Under the pieces are notes generated by a model that was not told where the DNA came from, made no database searches, and was given only the letters and a program-made list of their open reading frames with translations. A stretch of DNA of 64,000 nt from contig OY754329.1 in the NCBI GenBank assembly GCA_963573305.1, forward strand, positions 43,668,417-43,732,416, read 5' to 3'. Origin of the DNA: Pyrrhosoma nymphula. Lineage: Eukaryota; Arthropoda; Insecta; Odonata; Coenagrionidae. Made by a program: the position numbers and the translations under genes. The stretch's first letter is position 1. Each line of letters starts with the position of its first letter. Of the stretch, positions 9,650 through 22,455 are shown piece after piece.

Positions 9650-12371
9650 TGGCACGTAATAACATAACTATCGTGCAGTGGAATGCCCGTGGCTTAAAGG
9701 GGAAGACGGAGGAGCTACGGGCGTTTCTCCAAGAGAAGAACGCTACAGTTGCCGCCATCCAGGAGACGTGGTTGACACCAACAGACGTCTTCAAGATGAC
9801 TGGCTGGACAATCTACAGATCGGACCGTGTTAACGGAAATAGGGGAGGAGCAGCCGTGATGGTCCGAAATGACGTGTCCTCCCGAGCATCGAGAAGCTAT
9901 GTCCACCCAATAATCGAGGCAGTTGGCTTATCAATCCGGTCAAAGACGAGTGGTTACGGATCATCTCCGTTTACTACCGCCCAAAGAGTCCTTGGTGTGC
10001 TGACCAACTCATCACCATGCTTGATGACATCGGATCCCCGACGATTCTCATCGGGGATCTCAACGCCAAGCACCACAGCTGGCACTCGAGGGTGGACAAC
10101 ACCAGAGGATGCAGCCTTCGCCGACTGGCGGATGACGAAGGATACACAGTGGTGGCACCGATGACGGCAACACACGAGCTTGGAGATATCTTGGACATTG
10201 CTGTCACCAACAATGTCCGAGAGTCGATCCGGATGTACTCTTGTGTTGACCTTTCGTCGGATCACTACCCGACAATCCTACAGATTGGTGGAAGCTACGT
10301 GAACGTCCCTCCAGTGGAAAGGCTCGACCTCTCCCGAGCATGCTGGGAGACATTCAGAAGGACGGTAGCTGACAACCTGACAAGAGAACCTCCGAAACCC
10401 GCGACTCCAGAAGAAGCGGACCGAATGGTCAGCCATCTGACGGAGACCGTGACCAACGCCATCGATGTCTCCATTCCGAAGAAATTGGTGCGAACACAAT
10501 GCATTCGAGTTCCACTGCCCTTCGGAGTCAGAAACCTGATAACTAGAAGGAACAACGTGCGACGCCGATGGCAAAGAGCACGAACCGCGGACCTCCGGCA
10601 AGAGCTCTCAGAACTGAACGTACAGGTACGTCTTGCACTGGCAGACGTACGCCGGGATATCTGGGAGACTCATTTGTCCGAGTGCACCGCAGAGGATCCA
10701 GAAGAAATCTGGAAAGTCTGCCGCCGAATACGCAGCACCAAGCAACGAGATCCAATCATCGTTGACGAGGACAGCATTGCAGTATCTCCTGCAGAAAAAG
10801 CTGAAATGTTGGCGAAACACTTGGCGGAGGTGTTTACGCCAAACCCTGCGACGACCGAGTCTGCCGCTGCTGAGGCTGAGATAGCGGAGTTCACAGCTTC
10901 GCTCAACGACGATCCTCTGGACGAAGCCGACATCCCTGTCTTCAGTGAGAAGGATGTCACTGGAATAATACGCCACCTCAACACTCGGAAGGCGCCAGGA
11001 CCAGATGGCATCGCAAATGTCATCATCCGACAACTTCCGAGGGCAGCGGTGGTGTACCTGACGAGCGTTTTCAACGGCTGCGTCAGGATCTCGAGCTTTC
11101 CATCCATCTGGAAGAGGGCAAAGATAACCTGTCTGCCAAAGACTCAAAAATCGGAAATGGCACCTGGAGATTTCCGGCCCATCTCTCTTCTCGACGGATT
11201 CGGAAAACTCTTTGAGAGACTACTTCGCTGGCCGATCTGCAACTTCATTCGAGAAACAGGATTCCTCCCAGAAGAGCAGTTTGGCTTCAGAGAAGGGCAC
11301 TCCACGGTCCAGCAGCTAGCAAGGACAACGGACTTCATTACCGACGCCTTCAACAGGAGAAACTCGGTTGCCGGTGCCTTTTTCGACATTTCAAAGGCAT
11401 TCGACCGCGTTTGGCACCCAGCACTCCTGATGAAGATGGCACGGCTCCAGTTCCCGATGTGGATGCAGAGGATCATCGGGAACTATCTACGGGACAGGAC
11501 TTTCACTGTCAACTGGCTCGGGGCATCTTCCGGCATCCGGCGCATCTGTGCCGGCGTGCCGCAAGGATCAGTCCTCGGGCCAATGCTATTCAACATCTTC
11601 ACCTATGACATCCCCCGGGATCATGGGTGGAACACAGTCCTGTCCCTGTATGCAGATGATGCGGCGCTCCTTACAAGATCGCGCCGCCAATGGATGGCTG
11701 TGGATGCGCTACAGGGTCCCGTCGACGAACTTCTTCGATGGTACAAACGGTGGCGCATCCAAGTCAACGCTGGGAAGACCAAAGCCATAATCTTCCATCC
11801 AAGCAAAGGAGCGTCTGCACCAGGAGTCGGCCAGCTGTCGGTAAATGGTGTCCCACTGCCATCCGAAGTCCTATATCTGGGCGTGCTGCTGGACCAGAAG
11901 CTGATTTGGAGACAACAAGCGAATCGTGTCCGAGCACGAGCCAGAGCTGCACTGAACCGGATCTATCCCGTTCTACGGCCGCCCGTACTCAGTATGGACA
12001 TGAAGCGGAGACTATACAGGGCCTGCATACTGCCAGTCATCACCTATGCGGCCCCTGTATGGTCTGGAGTGCCCCGGTCAACCCTCCAAAGAATCCAGGT
12101 GGTGCAAAACTCTGCACTCCGATGCATTCTCTCTTGCGGACGTTTCGCCCGCACAGAAAGAATGCACCAAGATGGAAAGCTTGAGACCCTAGAAGTCCTC
12201 CTGCCAAAGATCTCCAGCCAGTTCTTCGACAGAGCAGCAGACTCTAAACATCCAGTGATACAGAACCTCTCGAAGATCGTAGTTCGACCATGGGACCGCT
12301 ACAAGCGGCCTATAGCCAGCATGGACGATCCAGCAGCCCTGCCCATCAACAAGAGGCCCCGGGTGACATGA
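9646..12371 (+). CDS. ORF2: AP-like endonuclease and reverse transcriptase, one frameshift
   Basis: ORF2 nicks target DNA and copies the element RNA by target-primed reverse transcription. It starts at ATG 9646, overlapping the ORF1 stop. The endonuclease has QWNARGL (N13), IQETWL (E40), GDLNAKHHSWHS near 10053 and SSDHYP near 10257. Around 9936-9941 one base is missing relative to the ancestral frame; downstream coding continues in the next frame and can be read as VKDEWLRIISVYYRP. The reverse transcriptase shows KAPGPDGI, FRPISLL, FGFREGHST, FFDISKAFDRVWH, GVPQGSVLGP (11553) and the catalytic YADD (11649-11660), then GKTKAIIF and YLGVLLD. The C-terminal part resembles other Jockey-clade ends, and there is no RNase H domain. 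Total length is about 909 codons. Apart from the frameshift every catalytic motif is intact. Confidence 0.9.
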
Positions 12372-12980
12372 AACCGACGAAGAGCATCGTCAACTGAGAC
12401 AAAAAGGAGACAACATAAAACGCCCCGCTCCGCCTTCATAGCAACAGCTGGTAAGGCGATTAGTCTTCCTGCAATTAGAAAGGAAGAATCACAAGTATGC
12501 ATTCCTCAGAAGACACAATGGAGGAGGGAGTCTTAGAGAATAGTCGCAGAGAGTCAACTCCTCGGCCGTCACCCTCCTCCCGCGTCCGGTCGAAGCAAAC
12601 GCACTCCTCGGCACTCTTCCTCCACCCGCACCCTTGCGGCCCGGAGGACTTGTGGACCGTTCCGGCCGTCGCCCGCACCCGGAACCCGCGTCCCGCCAGG
12701 AGGAGCACGCCGTCGCCCGCTCCCGCCACAGTGGGACAAGCCGCACCCGCAAGCGCCGGACGCACCGCTCCCGCCACAGCCGGACAACCCGCAAGCGCCG
12801 CTCCCGCCAGTGCCACCACCGGGAAGCATCAACGAGCCTGGCCGCAGCCCAGCGGAGTCCAGCACCCCGTAGCCGCGCCGCAGCCAGCGAGCCACTCGCC
12901 CTTCAGGCACTCCTTGCCTTTCGGTCCCCCTTTCTGGGACCCCCATTGAACTCACCCATGTAAATATACTGAATAAATAC
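12372..12980 (+). other. 3' untranslated region of the Jockey-type element
   Basis: After the ORF2 stop there is a short A-rich stretch, then a GC-rich proline/alanine-coding-like segment. That segment contains at least two imperfect copies, about 48 bp apart, of a GCTCCCGCCACAG-led unit (12719 and 12767). An AATAAA polyadenylation signal is at 12972-12977. The 150-codon open frame at 12497-12949 is probably a by-product of composition. Confidence 0.5.
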
Positions 12981-13145
12981 GGTCAATGTTTAAACCTCTA
13001 TTTTTCCGTCTCTTGATTTACTCGCATCGTGACCCAGGCACCTTCGCTTGTCGCCGAGTTCTCACGAGAACACGATCGCGCGTTCCGGGGTGGGTTGCTC
13101 TACCGCACCCGGACGCCGACGTTGCGACAAGCCTCGCTTCCAATA
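12981..13145. other. GC-rich flank after the retrotransposon, possibly LTR-like
   Basis: CpG-rich sequence continues 165 bases beyond the AATAAA signal and stops abruptly near 13,145. The order AATAAA, then TGACCC, then a GC-rich block ending TTGCGACA, resembles the R-U5 side of an LTR. No matching partner LTR or primer-binding site could be confirmed. It may be the true 3' end of the retrotransposon or a piece of pre-existing repeat. Confidence 0.2.
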
Positions 13146-13149
13146 AGGG

Positions 13150-14100
13150 CTTTATAGAACTAAAATTGGAAAATGACGCTGATGAATCCTCCTACATAAT
13201 TCTATAAATCACATGATATTCCCACTAGCTAGTAAATTTACGCATACTATGTTTTCGCTTCATTCTTCATTTTTTTACCTCAGTTTCAGCACAATTTAAT
13301 TTTGTCTCTAAAGAACGAACATATAATCACATTAATCGAATCGCCAGGACCGAAATAGATATACATTATTAAATGTATTAGATAGAAAAGTTGCATATTT
13401 TTCCTACTGAAATCAGCAAAATGCAAATTGTTAATGCTATAAGTCTCTTCTTCATAGATATTTAATTAATAAGAAAAATAAAAGGATCTAAATCACTTCA
13501 GCATTCTGCAAGAGTATTCTTTTCGCATTATACTTCACTATAATTAATCATCTATGAAAAAAATAAAACTGGCGACCCATTATTTTCAGTCCGAGTTCTA
13601 AGATAACTCTTTTAAGTTTTCAATGTCATGTTTAAATAAGGCTTGGTTTTATTAAAGAAAGATATTTATGAATTATTTTACATTCACAGTGAAACTGGAA
13701 GCCATGACGTAACCTTTCTCTTTCCATTTGAAATTATCCTCGGTTGTTGAATTACGCAGACCTTTTGGCGTTCGTAATGGTCAAAATTAGCCGTAAGATC
13801 AAATTGAAACGATACCGCATAAATACATACATCAAGAGACTTCAGAAAATAATGGACAGCTTAATTTTAATCAATGTGTTAATTATGCAGAGAGAGTTAG
13901 CCCCTCAAAACGCAAATCATTCAATTGTTGCAACGCATAATACTTATTAATAGCAATTAGCCTCCCACATATCCACATTGCCACGTATCTGCATTCCTGG
14001 CATCTTCTGTCTACGTGCACGTCTGTACAACTGAATTAAAATAACCATTTAGAGCTGTAGCCGTTTTAAAAGACTAAAACCATATGCAAAAACTTTGCGA
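13150..14100. other. AT-rich noncoding stretch
   Basis: No gene, RNA or repeat structure recognised. Confidence 0.5.
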
Positions 14101-14103
14101 ATG

Positions 14104-14345
14104 CGAATTCTAGGAAGGCTCTCCGATGAAAAAGTGAAAGAGAGACCCTATTCAGCAATGCTTATGGCAGGGCACGTCTCGAATATGCCGCGATCATTTG
14201 GTACCCTGCTCAAAAGATTGAATTCGCTAAGAAAATAAAACAGGAAGGAAAACCGCAAGCTTTGTCAACAGCTTCTACGAACGAACAGAAAGTATGTCAC
14301 AGCTGATGGAAGGACTAGGTTGGGTAGGGACCCTTTATGAGTAAA
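14104..14345 (+). pseudogene. CR1-like LINE reverse transcriptase C-terminal fragment 1
   Basis: Translation gives RILGRLSDEKVKERPYSAM, then in shifted frames RLEYAAIIWYPAQ and FVNSFYERTESMSQLMEGLG. This order matches the region after the reverse transcriptase of CR1/Daphne-type LINEs (the LEYA..WDP and ERTESV..M..LGW blocks). At least two frameshifts separate the pieces and a stop follows. It is a dead fragment; the rest of the element is not visible upstream. Confidence 0.7.
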
Positions 14346-14509
14346 GGAAGTTTTAAATTTTTGAAACAATTTCCTTTTTTAGACATGCTTTTTACATTTT
14401 TCTTAAGGAATAATGGTTCCTTGAAAATAATTCTACCAAGTATTATCCTTTTCCTCGGATACAAGGTGGGTAGAGCGTTGAGCAGATGGCCCGTATGTCT
14501 CTGGTCTCA

Positions 14510-14602
14510 TTCCTGGAGGTGCTACTACACTCTGGTTAGCCCACACCTCGAATACCCCGCGACCATTTGGGATCCTGGACAGATAGATGTGATTCGATGG
14601 AG
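14510..14602 (+). pseudogene. CR1-like LINE reverse transcriptase C-terminal fragment 2
   Basis: The peptide YYTLVSPHLEYPATIWDPG repeats the LEYA..WDP block already present 340 bases upstream. This is therefore a second, independent scrap of a related LINE, or a tandem remnant of the same one. Nothing else of the protein is preserved. Confidence 0.6.
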
Positions 14603-14609
14603 TCGTTGC

Positions 14610-15815
14610 TGATCTATAACATTAGAAAATCTGCAACTTTCGGGTTGAAATCAGTTTCAATCGAGTTATATTTTGAGTTCGAATATAATGTGCACATAAA
14701 TAAAAATTATGTGACGTATACACCTTACACTTTCTGAGGATAGGTTGACGAGATTTCCCACGAAAGTGGACGGTTTTTGTGAATTCAAGGAAAATGTTGT
14801 AGAAAGCCCATATCCACAAAGTAGGATTTGTTACATTTATATAGAGGTAGATAAATTGATTTGCATAATTCATTAAGAGCTCATACTTGAAAAAATAAGT
14901 AGAAAATAACAAAAGGTAATTAAAGGCAAATTATCTAGCGCCATGCAGGAAAACAAGGTAAAATTCATTACGAAAACGAGATATTATTTCTGGGAAAATT
15001 AAATTTTATCCTCCTTACAAATGATCAAAATGTAACTTATAAAACATAAAAAATAAACTAAAAAGGCAATGTGTTAAATTTAACCATACATTGGAGACAA
15101 AATAATGGACAATATTTGGAATAGGAAGCCAAAAAAAATTTCACATGCACTTCATGAAAACTGAGGAAGTTTGTTATCACTCGGGTTGATAGAAAATTTG
15201 ATAGTCAAGCAAGGGTTTGACCACACAAAAAATTGATTCTGTAAGTACGCATAAGACTTAAAACAATCCATTGCCCTTGAGTGCAAGCTACACTAATTTA
15301 TTTGCACACTTTTACACACAAGTGGAAATTGTTTTCATAAGTGTTCAAACATCTTAACTACCTAGCTACACGCATTTTCAATTTGTACTGCACCAATATC
15401 ACACTGATCTTCCAACTTTTCACGGTAAAGGTCGGATATTATATGCAAATATCCCTCTAGCGAGTGTTTTGAATAAAATATCTCGACGGCAATAAAAGAA
15501 TAACTCTAGAAGGACACTAATGATTTGGTACATGGCAAATTTTAATGTGTATTTTCCCGAACCTAACGTATAAACAAGTTTTAAGACCCTGGGATTGGGT
15601 ATGGTATTAACTTTTACGGAGTCACCCGCAGGTGCAAAATAGTGAAAGCATTCCACAGAAAACAATCATACATTAAACGTAGCTCGTTCATTTTTGCATA
15701 ATCAATAGTGGGTGAACCTTTATTCAATAGAGTTTACGCAATAATAATTTTTATAGATGATTTTCAGAGAGATGAGTTACTTCCGAGGAATAACGGAAAT
15801 GCACGAGGATATGGT
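14610..15815. other. AT-rich noncoding stretch
   Basis: No gene recognised. A roughly 50-base segment at 15685-15735 is a diverged direct repeat of 16140-16190, on either side of MITE copy 1. Confidence 0.45.
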
Positions 15816-15818
15816 CTT

Positions 15819-16044
15819 AAGCCCGTTTTACACGGGGCACGTAATTTCACAATCTGATGTACGTACTAACGTGCATTTCAAATTTCATCGTGTAAAGCCG
15901 TGAATTGCAAGAACACATGCGCGAATTCAAGAACGCGTGATGGCAAAATAGCCCCTGCTCTAATTCGAATATGAATGCATGCCCGATTGAGAAAAACATG
16001 CAGTTTGAAGTTGTGCAATTTCGTACCCCGTGTAAAATGGCCTT
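15819..16044. mobile_element. MITE copy 1 (~226 bp, short terminal inverted repeats)
   Basis: The segment begins with AAGCCCGTTTTACACGGGG and ends with the near complement CCCCGTGTAAAATGGCCTT. A second copy, about 80 percent similar over its whole length, lies at 17665-17893. There is no coding capacity. The terminal repeats and small size define a MITE. The terminal sequence suggests a DNA transposon of the Harbinger or ISL2EU type, but I cannot establish the target-site duplication, so the superfamily is open. Confidence 0.75.
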
Positions 16045-16049
16045 TGTAG

Positions 16050-17660
16050 AGGATAAAAAGGCAACGAGAGAGGATTCTTAAAAGTAATAAAATTAGTAAC
16101 TCAACCCAACAGAGAAAAAAATCATACCCAAGGAATATTAAGTTCATTTTTGCATGATTATAATATGATGAGCCTTCATTGCACTGATTTAGAGAAAGAA
16201 TATTTTTGATAGTCTTGATTACACCGAGAGAACTTTATCCAATGTGGTTTAGCGTCGCATATTAGTATGGAGCAAAGTTTCAGCGATACATACCTAATGT
16301 ATTCACCGGCTGTGAGAACAGCGTTTATCGACATCTCTCCTGCGTAAAAGTCCGCGTATTTTCTCATAACTATATACCGTGATGTTATCGATTTAAAGGG
16401 AGCTTGTACGCTGAGCCACAATCGGCGTGGGATTGAAATACTTTCCCCTCAATTACAACATACAGAAACGCCTAGGCAGCGGCCTACTCACATCGGTTAT
16501 ACCAAATATAGAGGAGGCGCGAAAAATACCGTCACTTCAAGCCTCCAATCGTGTAGTTACTATCATTGGAATACATTGTGAGATAATCCGATTCTTTGCC
16601 TATCTCTCTCCGGCTAAATTTTCGCGCCTATTTTTATGTCCAATGTAATACTTAACGGTAATTGGCGAAAAAATGTTATCATAAAACTTGTATATCTATT
16701 TTTTTAACAGGAGTATTTTTTATCACAAAACTAGGAGCGGTGGGCCATATTACCCTTTTTGTTGAACAGTTTATTTTGATCCAGCTCAGGGATTAGAAAT
16801 GCTCAAAAGAACAGATCCAAAAGCATTCACAGGATTCCAAATGTGGAGGGAGAGAAACTTTATGACATTTTAATTATCAAAATGGCATATTAAGATCATG
16901 TATTCGTAAAATGAAGGTAAAGGGACACTTTCATCCAATCTAGCTACCTCAGGTCCCATACGATCAGGTCCCATATTTGCATAATATGCAAATGAGTGTA
17001 ACGATAATTAAATCAATCTAGCCAAGTATCAGTAATTTACGACCAGATTAAACAAAACGCGACATTTTACTCATAATGTCTTAGCGTCAGTGCACTTTGT
17101 GATTTTCCAATAAGGATTGGATCATGAATTCGTGAAGAAACAGAGCGACACTATGACGTGGTTTAAGGCTCCTCAAGCACAACTAACTCTTTCCGTCGAA
17201 TCAGCCGCTATATCAAAGTGAATCAGAATATACAAGTGAACGGTTGCAATAATTACTATGTCCTGAAATACCAAGCCGTCGAAGAAAACAAAATACTGTC
17301 GAGAGAAACAATGGCGAGCTCTGCGACCGATTTAGTTCTACTCGGAGCCTTGTGATGGATGTACTATCATAGTTGACTGTTTTTGATACGATGTACAAAT
17401 TAGGTGACGAAGTTTGCAGCCCGGCAGGCATCAACTCAAGAATTTCAGCAAGGATTTTTTCAGTTTTCTGTTCTACAAATTGCTCGGTTGAGTGATCGCT
17501 ATGTATGCGACTTTCCTAATTGGGGCAAAGAAAAAAATCTCAAAGAAAATCTGCTTTTTATTTTGAAAAATCAACTATAGGTTTCTGGAGAGGAGGAACT
17601 GAGGATTCTGTTGCATTCCATAGAATTTAATATTGGGCTACGTTACGGTCAATGATTCCA
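16050..17660. other. Noncoding stretch between MITE copies
   Basis: No gene recognised. A short inverted GGCGCGAAAA pair lies at about 16516 and 16615 and may be an old element remnant. Confidence 0.45.
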
Positions 17661-17664
17661 TGTG

Positions 17665-17893
17665 TAAAGCTCGTTTTACACGGGGAACGTAATTGCACAA
17701 TCTGATGTATGTACGAACGTGCATTTCAAATTGCATCGTGTAAAGCAGTGAATCGAAAGAACGCATGCGTGAATCCATGAATGCGAGATGGCAAAATAGC
17801 CCCTGCTCTAATTCAAAAATGATCGCACACCCGATTGAGAAAAACATGCAGTTTGAAGTTGTGCAATTTCGTGCCCCTTGTAAAACGGCCTTA
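17665..17893. mobile_element. MITE copy 2 (~229 bp)
   Basis: This is the second copy of the family seen at 15819-16044, in the same orientation. It shares long near-identical blocks such as GATGGCAAAATAGCCCCTGC and GAGAAAAACATGCAGTTTGA. Its ends are CTCGTTTTACACGGGG and the near complement CCCCTTGTAAAACGGCC. The divergence between the copies shows that they inserted independently or duplicated long ago. Confidence 0.75.
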
Positions 17894-17899
17894 ACACCG

Positions 17900-20800
17900 A
17901 AATACATGTTTTGCACCGTATTATAATATCAATGCTTTATTTAGTAATTAATAATAATATCATTGATCTAATCTTTTACACTCTCTTCATTTAGCATAAA
18001 GTAATTATGTATTCTATATAAATTTTCATAACATATTATTTCAAACAAGCATCAAGTGCATGCTAAAAATGTTTACTTAATTGAACGCTACGATTCCACA
18101 GACATTCGTGAGAATACAACAGCGTTAAATTTTTATTTTTCTTTGAATTGTTTTCCCACCAATGTATTAACGAAGAATGCACGATTAACTACCGGGCGGA
18201 ATAGCATCGAGATAACATATCTACTCAACTGTTTCCGATCACTACCATTGCTGAACGCTTTTCTGCCTCCTGTTCAACAAATCTCTCCGAGCAGTTCCGC
18301 ATCAGACCTCTTTTGAGCATGCTGTTCAGCGAATATTTCCGAACCTAATGCGGTTTAGTCTCTTCTATCTTACATCTCAAAGTCGAGTGTAGGCCCGGAA
18401 ATCCACGAGCTGTGTTATCAAATGGATTTGTGGATTGTGGATCCAACCTCCCTCCTCCCACCCTGTGGCGCGTCGCTGTTATTTGTACTTGCCATCTGTT
18501 TGTACTCGAAAGAATTTGATGAACACAATACGCCGCCCACCGCTGCTTCGTGCACACGACATTGTAGGACTAGGCTCTAACGTTAAATTATCGGGCGGTA
18601 CAGACAGTTTGAGTGAACCGTTCATTTTCCGATCAGTTCATATGTCAGAACAGTTAGATTTGAACTACTCTGCTCTTTTTGTCCCATCTGTATTCACTAA
18701 CACTAAAATAGCATGGAACAGTCATCAACTGATTCGCAACACCCTGCCAGACTGGAAATGTTTTTCTCACAGAATTTCCATTGCACTAAAATTGGAATGG
18801 AGCAAGGGAAAAAATACACGCCAATGTGGGCTAATCAACTTAAAGAAAAATAATATGCCATATAACCACCTGATATTAATCGGTGCACTAACAGCGTCAA
18901 TATTAATGGGTTTTTTAAACCAATACTTCTGAAGTGTAGGTACTCAAAATCTAACTTCACTTACTGGCATCCCATTTCCACCACGAATAACAATTCGAAA
19001 TATATAATTAAGGGATATGCATTAGATATAAAATAAAATGCAGTTGTTTGTTCAATATTTCAAAGGCATATTCATACCTAGAGATATTTTTGAAAAATAT
19101 TCATTTCTAAATAATTTAAACTTAAAAATACGGTATTATTTATAAAGATTGAAAAAACATATACCTAACCCATATTTTTTTGCCGAATCAAAAAATCATT
19201 CCAAATGAACGGAAATAACGGCCTCCAATGAGGTGATTGCATAGTAGACAGATATGTTTACGCCATAAGAAAGTGAACAATTCCAACTGATTCTCATCAA
19301 TAAGAAGCATTCTTGAGAATTTTAAATAGTTACTACTTAGTTCTAGTGACCAATAGGATATCATTGGTTTGTCATCTGACATATACGCTTGTAACTTCCT
19401 GAATATAATTATTTTATTTGGTTGAAGTAATTAGGGGGATAGCTTATCTTGAACAATTTTTTTATAATTAAAACTACAAAAAAAAAAAAACAACATAACT
19501 CTTTTTTATACAAGGATAGACAGAAGCCACCAACCAAGACGTTGTTGTTTAGCAGAGAGATTTGCTATTTCCGTAGAGATAGGCGAAATTTAAGAGGATA
19601 AGGAGAAAAGGAGGATGAAGAGACGACGACAGAGGATTCGCCAAAGGTTATTATGGTTCAGCTAAAGAGAAGACAGGAAACTGCCGGCAAAGTATGAGTA
19701 ATCCCGTAGTAATCCACTATAAACGACGTGAAAATCTTCCCGACTAATCGGCTAATCCCTCGGAATGCGAATACTTGTACGACGCACACATGCACACAAT
19801 CTTTCCTTTAATGTCCCCGAAGGATTAGTTGAAATGTACACCGTTTTGACAGCCTCGTGCAAACGTATGACAGGCCTTGTATCGTGAAAGAGTGGATAGC
19901 AGGGTGCCCGAGCCCATAAATTGGCAACCGATGCAGGTTTATGGCCAATATATATCGTCCTCGACCATATACATGTCTACGGCTACCTTCCCTTCCAGCG
20001 CTCGTCCACTCACGCAGTTAGCATTTATTGACAGCAAAGTCATGAGCAAATCTGCGGCACTGTGATGAAACGCTAAAAAAATGTGTCATTTATTAATTAA
20101 GATCGCTTTTATTAATTGGAGATGTTTACCTCGGAATGAAAAAGCCTGCTTCCCTTGCGGCGCGTGCTGCGTAAATCTTTTAATGGAAACGTCAAGTGGG
20201 AAGAACGAAGGCAACCAGTTCCGTTTGGGGAAGCTAGAAAAACGATGGGAAAAGATTTGCGAACTTTAATTTAAAGACTTTCATGTTTTTTTCCCGCGAG
20301 CGTAACATCTCTCCACGGAGGCACACCGAGCTTCGCTGCAATCCGCAGTAAACTTCAAGCCCTTTTTACAAAGCTGCCCGTTCCACCTTCCATCCCTCCG
20401 CCCCACACCCTCGCGTCGCGAACTTATTTACAACCGCTTAAACGTTCACGGTAGCGCCCGCCCTGGAGTAAATAGGAATGCATAAACGAAGAAGACCCTG
20501 AAGTGACTGCTTGCACTAAATGCAACCAGGGCCACTTAAGGAAACGTCGAAGGACGATGTGCTGCTGCTAACCGTGGCGCGTAAAACTTGTAGCGATGGG
20601 ACTTCGGGGAAAAAACCTAACCACCACATAAGATAACCAATAGTGGAGCGCTCGAGGATAAAAAAGTAGGTACCTCCAGGAGAAACCTTCAGAGGGGGGG
20701 AGCAACGCTGAACGACACATCAGTACGGGAGGAAAGCTTGCTTATAGAGTGAGCATCGAATGCGTTTCTCCACCGGAAGGAATAAGGTCTCTTTAAGGGT

Positions 20801-22450
20801 GCACGGTTACGGATGGAGAGGACCCTGCTTGCAAAACAAAAGCCGAGCAGGAAATGTCCGAACAGGAAATAACATGCGAGTCTATCTCAACTGTGAAATG
20901 AATTTCACCACTGCAGCCGAGGGAAACACGGAAGTTACACGCTAGGCTCAGACGAATTGAAAATTTCAGAATTAGTGAGTAAAACGGTGACACGGAAGAT
21001 ACTATAGCATAGATACACTGTCGGAGAGGTAGGTGCAAAAGCTATCTCTCCCAGAAGGAGACTTAGAAGGGAGAAGTCCCGGTTTTATAATATCTAGTTA
21101 AATATTTCCACCACTTGAAAACTGAAGTGAATGCATTCTCCCATCTCCCATTTTACGTTGATGGCGAAGGGAAGATGCTCTACGCTGTGATAGAATGACT
21201 CGTGTGATCGCGTATGAATAATGAAGAGAATAGGCCAAATGGGATGATGAGAGGTAAAACGTATGACGGCTGAAGCAAGTGTCGGACGTGAGAAGATGCC
21301 ACCTGTTTTGAAGGAATAACGAAGTAAATCTCATATTTATTTAAGCCCTCCTCATCACGAACATTGCCAATTAAAAAAAAAATTCGGTTAAATTTATTAA
21401 TGCTTCATCATTAGTTTCACAAAAAAATGTTCTTGGACGGATATTGTCATAGCATGAGGATTCAATTTATTCGAGGAGTTAAGATTGAATTCACGGTTCA
21501 AAATTATACTGATATACACTGATTTTCCACAAACGTTTTTCAGTTATTTTTCATGAGGAAAATCGCATCCAAATTATACCAACACTCATCGTAAATGAAC
21601 TTCCACAAGGTTGAGCCTGAGGTAATGGAGATATATCAACACTATTTAAGTTAAAAATATTATGAATGCTTAGATATCCCTTAAATAAGTTTCAAAGAAA
21701 CTTGACGGAGTTATAAGGCACAAAAAAATATCAGTGAATCTTTATGTTTTACTAAAGAAATCTTTCTCCCGCCAAGCATAACCAGCGAAGTTGGAACGAG
21801 TGCTGGGATCTATTTATTAAGGTTTGACTTTCAATAGTCGTGACTCGTAAGAAATCATGTCAGTTTTAAAAGGATCTATTGCAACGTCCGATATGTCCAT
21901 GTATATAACCACATTCATTCGCATTCATAGCATACAACCGCTTTAGTAAATGACTTATAGTGCAGCTCATAGGGTTAAAACATTGAAAGCTTATTTAAAG
22001 TGACTTCTTAAATTACTTCCACTTTTAAATTAGTAAGTTAAGAGTTTGCGGAATGACTGGATGTAAATTGAATAAAAAAAGACAAATTAAGGAGGATTAA
22101 AAACGAATTCCTGGCGTCCTTCTTTTCGAAAAAAAGTCAAGGTAAAAATTGGATTGCACGTATCAGTCATATTCCAAGGACTCGTCAAGTCACTCACGAG
22201 GTGCGATTCACGAGGATGCCGAGACCTTTAGAAAGCAACAATATTCTAGTAACTTTTCCTGATAGTCATCCTTCACACCTTTGCCATTTAAGCATTCTAA
22301 ACCAAATATAAATGTTAACTTTTTCTTTAAATTTACCTCCTGGCGAAGAATTTTCTTATTTATAATTCCATCAGTTATCATTGTGGTTGGAGCTGTGACA
22401 ATTTAATGCCAACCAAGAAGAGGGTTGAATTGACAAAGCGAAAAGGCCTT
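17900..22450. other. Long noncoding stretch
   Basis: About 4.5 kb without a recognisable gene. Two short GC-richer patches (around 18420-18560 and 20280-20580) stand out against AT-rich surroundings, but I can assign no function. Open frames up to 165 codons look like chance. Confidence 0.45.
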
Positions 22451-22455
22451 GTAAA

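Larger units (their letters stand above)
7236..12980 (+). mobile_element. Nearly intact Jockey-type non-LTR retrotransposon
   Basis: The element contains a GC-rich 5' region, ORF1 (Gag-like), ORF2 (endonuclease plus reverse transcriptase) and a 3' untranslated region with an AATAAA signal at 12972-12977. The layout, with three zinc knuckles in ORF1, an APE-type endonuclease, a reverse transcriptase and no RNase H domain, fits the Jockey clade. ORF1 is fully open and ORF2 has one frameshift, so the copy is young. The true ends are uncertain. I cannot find a convincing target-site duplication; a weak 7-base match, ATAAATA near 7220 and 12974, would be compatible with these limits. GC-rich sequence continues past the AATAAA to about 13,140 and may belong to the element or to something else. 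Confidence 0.8.

Noticed and set aside
12497..12949. 150-codon proline/alanine-rich open frame after ORF2
   Set aside because: It lies in a GC-rich repeat-bearing 3' region. All frames are open there for compositional reasons and no domain is visible.
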